From an uncultured Clostridia bacterium (lineage in GTDB: Bacteria > Bacillota > Clostridia > Christensenellales > Borkfalkiaceae): a stretch of 64,000 nucleotides of DNA. Shown piece by piece: positions 61,301-64,000 of this stretch. The notes beneath the pieces are model-generated. The model worked only from the letters and a program-made list of their open reading frames with translations. It was not told where the DNA came from and did no database searches. Every line of letters starts with the position of its first letter. Within the stretch, counting starts at the first letter, position 1. The stretch covers positions 1 through 64,000 of the forward strand of contig CALWCO010000004.1 in the NCBI GenBank assembly GCA_944376455.1, read 5' to 3'. The translations under genes and the position numbers were made by a program.

Positions 61301-62008
61301 ATGTCAAATTTACAGGCACTCATCGGGTATCAGGCGACGGACAAGACGCTTCTCGACATCGAGAAAGCGCTCGCCGCGACGGAAGAACGAAAGAAATATA
61401 TGCAGGCCCGCAAATTCATGAAGAATGCGCAGGCGATGTTGGAAACGTATGAGAACAAAGCCGTCGCGCTGACGGGAGAATTGTCCCGTCTGGAAGAACA
61501 GTACAACGGAGTTGCGGCAGAACTCAAAGAATTTTCCGAGATTGACTTTCAGGAGCTGGAGAACAGTGAGGGCGGTACGGCGTTCTTCAAGAAAAACGCC
61601 CTTGCGCTTGCCGATACTCTCCGTTCGCTTAAACGCGATCTCGCCTCCGTGCGGGAAAAAATGGAGGCGGTCACCAAGGACTACCTTGACCTGAAAAAAA
61701 AGACGCTCGTCATGCAAAAGCAGTTCAAAGAATATAAAGAAAAATACGCGTTAGTGGAACAGGGCAAAGCGGCCGAAGTGCAGGAGATCCGTTCCCGCCT
61801 TGCGGGCATGGAAAAAGATATTCCTGCCGACGTGCTCGAACGCTATAAAACCCGCCGCAAGGAAGGGCTGTGGCCCGTACTTGTGCCCTTGAAAGGCGAT
61901 CGTTGCGGGTTTTGCAGTATGGAATTGCCCCGCGCGGCCATCAGCAAACTCAATGAAAAGGGCGCGATCGAGTGCGAAAACTGCCATAGACTCATCTATA
62001 AAGAATAA
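61301..62008 (+). CDS. Coiled-coil zinc-ribbon protein (YbgI-neighbour, C4-type)
   Basis: This 235-residue protein has a long coiled coil (residues about 1-170) and a C-terminal zinc ribbon (CGFCSMELPRAAISKL ... CENCHRLIY). This family usually follows Nif3 in Firmicutes and Actinobacteria. CdsZ in Mycobacterium is a relative and acts on RNA or trans-translation, but its role here is not established. The ATG at 61301 follows AAAGGAGAG. Confidence 0.85.
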   Translation: MSNLQALIGYQATDKTLLDIEKALAATEERKKYMQARKFMKNAQAMLETYENKAVALTGELSRLEEQYNGVAAELKEFSEIDFQELENSEGGTAFFKKNALALADTLRSLKRDLASVREKMEAVTKDYLDLKKKTLVMQKQFKEYKEKYALVEQGKAAEVQEIRSRLAGMEKDIPADVLERYKTRRKEGLWPVLVPLKGDRCGFCSMELPRAAISKLNEKGAIECENCHRLIYKE

Positions 62009-62097
62009 CGGTATTGCGTTGTCTTTCCCGTCCGCCGCTTGCGGCGGACGGGAGAAAGTCGGTTGATAAACCTGTTCGTTCCCGCATATATTGCAGT

Positions 62098-63147
62098 ATG
62101 CAGGAAAATATTGCCGTTATTTCACTCAAAAATATTCGTTACAATTTCACCGTATTCAAAAAAAGGCTGTGCGCGGGGACAAAATTTTTCGCCGTGGTAA
62201 AGGCCGATGCCTACGGGCACGGCGCGGAGCGCGTCTCCGAGACGCTCGAAGGTTTGGCTGACGGATTTGTCGTCACTTCGGTGCGGGAAGGGATCGCCCT
62301 GCGGGCGAGCGGCGTGCAAGGGGAAATTCTCGTTCTTACGCCGCCGATCGGACTCGACGACGCCTTTCTCGCCGCCGCACACGGCTTGACGCTCACCGTT
62401 TGTTCCGCAAGCGCTTTGCGCTTTGCGGCGGCGGGGGCCGAAAAGGACGGGAAGCCCGTCGCCGTGCATATCAAAGTCAATACAGGCATGAATCGACTGG
62501 GACTTTGCGGTGCGCCGCTCAAAAAACTGTTTTCCCTTACGGAACGGACGGACGGCGTGCGCGTGCGCGGGATATATTCCCATCTGTATGCCCCCGCCGA
62601 TGCGGAGGCTTCGGATGCGCAACGCTGTATTTTCGAAAGCGCCGCCGAAGAGGCAAAAGACCGTTTCGGCGGCATTGTCTGTCATCTGGCGGCGACGGGC
62701 GGTACGCTTGCGGGGCAACGGTTTCATTTCGACGGCGTGCGCATCGGCATCGGGCTGTACGGCTATCTGCCGGGCGGGTTTGAAGGTTTTGCGCCCGCGT
62801 TGGGATTGCGCCCCGCCATGCGGCTGTATACGCACGTTTTGCAGAGCCATCACTTTACAGGCGGCGGCGTCGGATATGCGCGCGCGGACGGGGCGGATTA
62901 CGGCGATCTGACGGTCTGTCGGTTGGGCTATGCCGACGGGTTCCTGCGCTCGGGCGGCGGCGGAAGATTGCGGGCAATCGGCAATCTCTGCATGGACGGT
63001 TGCGTCCGGCAAGGACGGGCAAAGAGCGGACAAAGGCGGGCGGTATTCTTTTCGGCGGACAAAGTCGCCGAAGATTGTAAGACCATTTCCTATGAAGTGC
63101 TCTGTGCGGCGGCAAAGCGGGCGGTGAAAATCTATGAAGAATGTTGA
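62098..63147 (+). CDS. alr: Alanine racemase
   Basis: This 349-residue PLP enzyme supplies D-alanine for peptidoglycan. It has the PLP lysine motif VVKADAYGHG, HIKVNTGMNRLG, RIGIGLYGY and the C-terminal GYADGFLR with CMD. ATG 62098 is the best start despite a weak ribosome site. It is somewhat shorter than the usual ~370 residues, and the last ~45 residues (RAVFFSADKVAEDCKT) complete the beta domain. The stop lies inside the next gene. A perfect 12-bp stem without T-run at 62028-62053 precedes it. Confidence 0.93.
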   Translation: MQENIAVISLKNIRYNFTVFKKRLCAGTKFFAVVKADAYGHGAERVSETLEGLADGFVVTSVREGIALRASGVQGEILVLTPPIGLDDAFLAAAHGLTLTVCSASALRFAAAGAEKDGKPVAVHIKVNTGMNRLGLCGAPLKKLFSLTERTDGVRVRGIYSHLYAPADAEASDAQRCIFESAAEEAKDRFGGIVCHLAATGGTLAGQRFHFDGVRIGIGLYGYLPGGFEGFAPALGLRPAMRLYTHVLQSHHFTGGGVGYARADGADYGDLTVCRLGYADGFLRSGGGGRLRAIGNLCMDGCVRQGRAKSGQRRAVFFSADKVAEDCKTISYEVLCAAAKRAVKIYEEC

Positions 63148-63697
63148 GATCGATAACATGAAAAAAGACTTGCGCGGACGGATGAAAACCCGCCGCGCAC
63201 AGGAGCGCGGCGGGGACGGCGCCATTGCCGAAAATTTTTTGTCCCTGTCGGAAATACAGGATAAAAAAGTTTTCTTTGTTTATCACTCATTTGGCACGGA
63301 GGCCGATACCATGCCCGCAATCGATGGGTTGTTTGCGCGAGAAAAAACCGTTTTGTTGCCCCGCGTGGAAGGGCGGGACATGGTGGCCGTCCCTTACGAA
63401 AAGGGCGCACCCTTGCAGGCGGGCGCTTACGGAATTTTTGAACCGTCGGGACAAGCGTATGCGGGGAAAGTCGACGTCGTCGTCCTGCCCCTTCTGGCGG
63501 CGGACCCGCGGGGCGGAAGACTGGGGTACGGCGGCGGTTATTACGATCGGTATTTGTCGGACGCAACGGCGGGAAAAGCGCTGAAAATCGGCTATTGCTA
63601 TGATTTTCAGGTGGTGGAGGACGCTTGCGCCGATGAACGCGACGTCCCGCTCGACATCATCGTAACGGACAAGCGGGTTATTCGCGTGCGCCTTTGA
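63134..63697 (+). CDS. fthC: 5-formyltetrahydrofolate cyclo-ligase
   Basis: This 187-residue protein of one-carbon metabolism has the N-terminal RGRMKTRR motif, LPRVEGRDM, VVVLPLLAADPRGGRLGYGGG and GYYDRYL. It turns 5-formyl-THF into methenyl-THF. The ATG at 63134 overlaps alr by 14 bases; ATG 63158 is possible. It is probably in one transcript with alr and rsmD. Confidence 0.92.
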   Translation: MKNVEIDNMKKDLRGRMKTRRAQERGGDGAIAENFLSLSEIQDKKVFFVYHSFGTEADTMPAIDGLFAREKTVLLPRVEGRDMVAVPYEKGAPLQAGAYGIFEPSGQAYAGKVDVVVLPLLAADPRGGRLGYGGGYYDRYLSDATAGKALKIGYCYDFQVVEDACADERDVPLDIIVTDKRVIRVRL

Positions 63698-63721
63698 CGG
63701 GCGCAAAAAAGGAGAAAAACG

Positions 63722-64000
63722 ATGCGTATCATCGGCGGACAATACAGGAGCCGCGTTTTGGCTTCGTTCAAGGGAGAGGAGATCCGTCCCACGGCGGATC
63801 GGGTGAAGGAATCCCTGTTCAATATCCTCTCGCCGCGGCTGTACGGAGCGCGGGTGCTCGATCTCTTTTGCGGCAGCGGCGCATTGGGTTTGGAAAGCCT
63901 TTCCCGCGGCGCGCGGGAAGCGGTATTCAACGACCTTTCCAAGGACAGTCTGGGCGTACTGCGCAAGAATGTCGCCATGCTCGGCGTGCAACAGCAGGCG
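63722..64000 (+). CDS. rsmD: 16S rRNA m2G966 methyltransferase, cut by window end
   Basis: The first ~93 residues match RsmD: RIIGGQYRSRVL, RPTADRVKESLFNIL, VLDLFCGSGALGLESLSRGA with the SAM-binding motif. The C-terminal half, with the catalytic DPPY, is beyond the window. ATG 63722 has AGGAG upstream. Confidence 0.92.
   Translation, partial: MRIIGGQYRSRVLASFKGEEIRPTADRVKESLFNILSPRLYGARVLDLFCGSGALGLESLSRGAREAVFNDLSKDSLGVLRKNVAMLGVQQQA

Noticed and set aside
1..64000. CRISPR arrays
   Set aside because: No regularly spaced repeat set of suitable length; only short two- to four-copy tandem repeats are present.

Overview
The window looks like part of a chromosome of a spore-forming Clostridia-class Firmicute. 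Sporulation and germination genes (spoIIR, sleB, ypeB), the McsA-McsB-ClpC module, a dnaG-rpoD-trmK-Nif3 cluster and strong AGGAGG ribosome binding sites all point that way. The species cannot be named from sequence alone. Most of the window (about 19.3-64 kb) is GC-rich housekeeping DNA. The first ~19 kb is different: it is visibly more AT-rich over the defence operon and behaves like a genomic island next to the 3' end of a tRNA-Leu gene.

Region 1 (1-2.9 kb): small minus-strand genes typical of integrative elements. These are two sigma-region-4-like proteins, small acidic or zinc-finger proteins, and one frameshifted zinc-ribbon gene. Region 2 (2.9-16.2 kb): a tight nine-gene minus-strand operon with its own promoter. 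It encodes a WYL regulator, a PAPS-reductase/DndC-like PP-loop and Fe-S protein, a DUF4007 protein, a 1202-residue P-loop ATPase, a cysteine desulfurase, a PLD-helicase, a 58-residue protein, a DndD-like SMC-type ATPase and a 170-residue protein. This reads as a non-canonical DNA sulfur-modification (phosphorothioation-like) defence system and is the main discovery candidate. Region 3 (16.2-19.1 kb): a structured leader with a tiny ORF, a tyrosine integrase, a HEPN-motif protein, an intact tRNA-Leu and an orphan 5' half of a second tRNA-Leu.

Region 4 (19.3-40.3 kb): a tRNA-Val-Gly-Cys operon, spoIIR, sleB-ypeB, a SecB-like protein, an rRNA methyltransferase and a broken mntP near an intact mntR. 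Next come a ThuA-like lipoprotein, a tandem-HTH regulator, prmA-rsmE-mtaB-HIT, transketolase-nitroreductase and a phosphohexomutase. The region ends with a cobalamin riboswitch controlling a DUF4430 lipoprotein plus an ECF S component, then proS. Region 5 (40.4-42.1 kb) has no convincing protein gene but has promoters, terminators and strong secondary structure, including a candidate ~575-nt RNA on the minus strand.

Region 6 (42.1-64 kb): a membrane XRE regulator, mcsA-mcsB-clpC, a patatin-like protein and a ComEC-type metallo-hydrolase lipoprotein. A complete late shikimate operon follows (aroC-aroB-aroA-aroE-aroQ-aroK plus an SDR), then dgt-dnaG-rpoD-trmK-Nif3-zinc-ribbon-alr-fthC, and rsmD cut by the window end. 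Functions are assigned from motifs recognised by eye; no database search was possible.
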